59,161 nt of DNA from Propionivibrio dicarboxylicus (GTDB lineage: Bacteria; Pseudomonadota; Gammaproteobacteria; Burkholderiales; Rhodocyclaceae), in contig CAMDMZ010000027.1 of assembly GCA_945902805.1 (NCBI GenBank), positions 1-59,161 of the forward strand, given 5' to 3'. The translations under genes were made by a program, and so were the position numbers. Below the pieces are notes generated by a model, which did not search any database, was not told the DNA's origin, and worked only from the letters and a program-made list of their open reading frames with translations. Positions within the stretch are counted from its first letter, which is position 1; every line of letters begins with the position of its first letter. This document shows, one piece after another, positions 58,697 to 59,161 of the stretch.

Positions 58697-59053
58697 TCAA
58701 ATCCTCTTCTTTGCCAGCAAGAGGAGTTGAACAAGTTGTTTCGACATGTTGTCGAATGCGTTCAGTAACGCCTGACTGTCTTCCGTTGACTGGTGTTGAT
58801 TGAGTCGAAGGGCGATGTCGCCCGCAATTTCATGAAACGCGCTGTGCAGACGTGCTATCCGGGTATGGGAATCTCCGCCAAGTATCGCGATCGAGCGCTC
58901 CGACGATAACCACCGCCCCAGAGTGCATGCCGTGTCGTCCCGAGCTTTCGTCAAATCAAAAACCTCGGTATTGCTGCCATTGAGCGAGGTCTGGAACCGG
59001 GATACCCAGGCACGATGGGCAACGATCGCCGCATCGATCGTGTCGATTGTCAT
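58697..59053 (-). CDS. CZB domain protein 1
   Basis: 118 residues, start ATG with GGAG upstream (CTGGAGCGATGAACC). CZB pattern: IVAHRAWVSRFQ, DTACTLGRWL (Cys) and HSAFHEIA (His residues). A distinct paralogue of the next gene, with low similarity outside the ligand motifs. First gene of the leftward group CZB1, CZB2, hemerythrin, kinase. Confidence 0.8.
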   Translation of the reverse strand: MTIDTIDAAIVAHRAWVSRFQTSLNGSNTEVFDLTKARDDTACTLGRWLSSERSIAILGGDSHTRIARLHSAFHEIAGDIALRLNQHQSTEDSQALLNAFDNMSKQLVQLLLLAKKRI

Positions 59054-59161
59054 GGTTCATCGCTCCAGTTCTTGATCGTGGTCGGTCAATGAGTGATTCC
59101 CAATTCTGACGATTGGTCTGGGTGAGTTTATCCCCTAATCGCTGTATGGTATTCCCGTTTC
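59054..59161 (-). promoter_or_regulatory. Upstream region of the CZB cluster
   Basis: 108 bp to the window edge. It would contain the promoter of the CZB group or end of an upstream operon. I see no recognisable FNR box here. Confidence 0.3.

Overview
The window is a stretch of ordinary chromosome from a Gram-negative bacterium, most likely a betaproteobacterium of the Rhodocyclales type (inference). The grounds are the high G+C content, the orders suhB-trmJ-cysE-iscR-isc and surE-pcm-nlpD-rpoS, the dapA-bamC pair, an anaerobically wired OprC/NosA-type copper receptor, and a LapA-type adhesin with its own type I exporter. It is almost entirely coding, with operons on both strands, one tRNA gene and one intact insertion sequence.

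Layout. 1-6746 (minus): a LapB/LapC-like type I exporter, a LuxR-family regulator with a degenerate receiver, and the N-terminal 799 residues of a giant LapA-like adhesin that runs off the left edge. 7028-9349: an OprC/NosA-like TonB receptor behind a perfect FNR/ANR box. 9513-11175 (minus): phosphate transporter plus DUF47 partner. 11323-13263: ABC-F ATPase Uup; then tRNA-Arg(CCT). 13542-16616 (minus): bamC, dapA and a histone-deacetylase-fold protein. 16685-21594 (plus): MoxR, DUF58, transglutaminase TgpA and lytic transglycosylase MltB, translationally coupled. 21586-26334 (minus): rpoS, nlpD, pcm, surE, def and a methylthio-nucleoside phosphorylase. 26457-30042 (plus): TypA and an NhaD/ArsB-superfamily transporter. 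30200-36872: YcaO, ArfB, two DEAD-box helicases, a thiol peroxidase and small proteins. 36903-46866 (minus): tatD, rhodanese, and a complete isc iron-sulfur operon with an extra cysteine desulfurase, led by iscR behind a recognisable IscR site, then cysE and trmJ. 46930-50329 (plus): suhB and mutS. 50497-54289: a fused MFS/spermidine-synthase-like gene split by an IS5-family element. 54533-59053 (minus): two CZB-domain proteins, a hemerythrin-like protein and a hybrid histidine kinase.

The most unusual signal is a dispersed repeat that cuts across these units. I count 13 copies of a 27-nt sequence (consensus: A-run, then GTCGGCGCTGG, then CGAGACGGCGC) in 59 kb, two of them in a 54-nt long form. 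Eight copies lie inside protein genes: uup twice, moxR, mltB, hscB, mutS, the second cysteine desulfurase and trmJ. All six sense-oriented genic copies are read in the same frame, giving a peptide of the form K-V-G-(A/T)-(G/D)-x-T-A. Others abut the stop codons of def, ycaO and dbpA. The short form is 9 codons and the long form exactly 18, so both are frame-neutral. This resembles, in principle, the Rickettsia palindromic elements that sit inside ORFs, but I do not recognise this family. It is the best candidate here for something undescribed.
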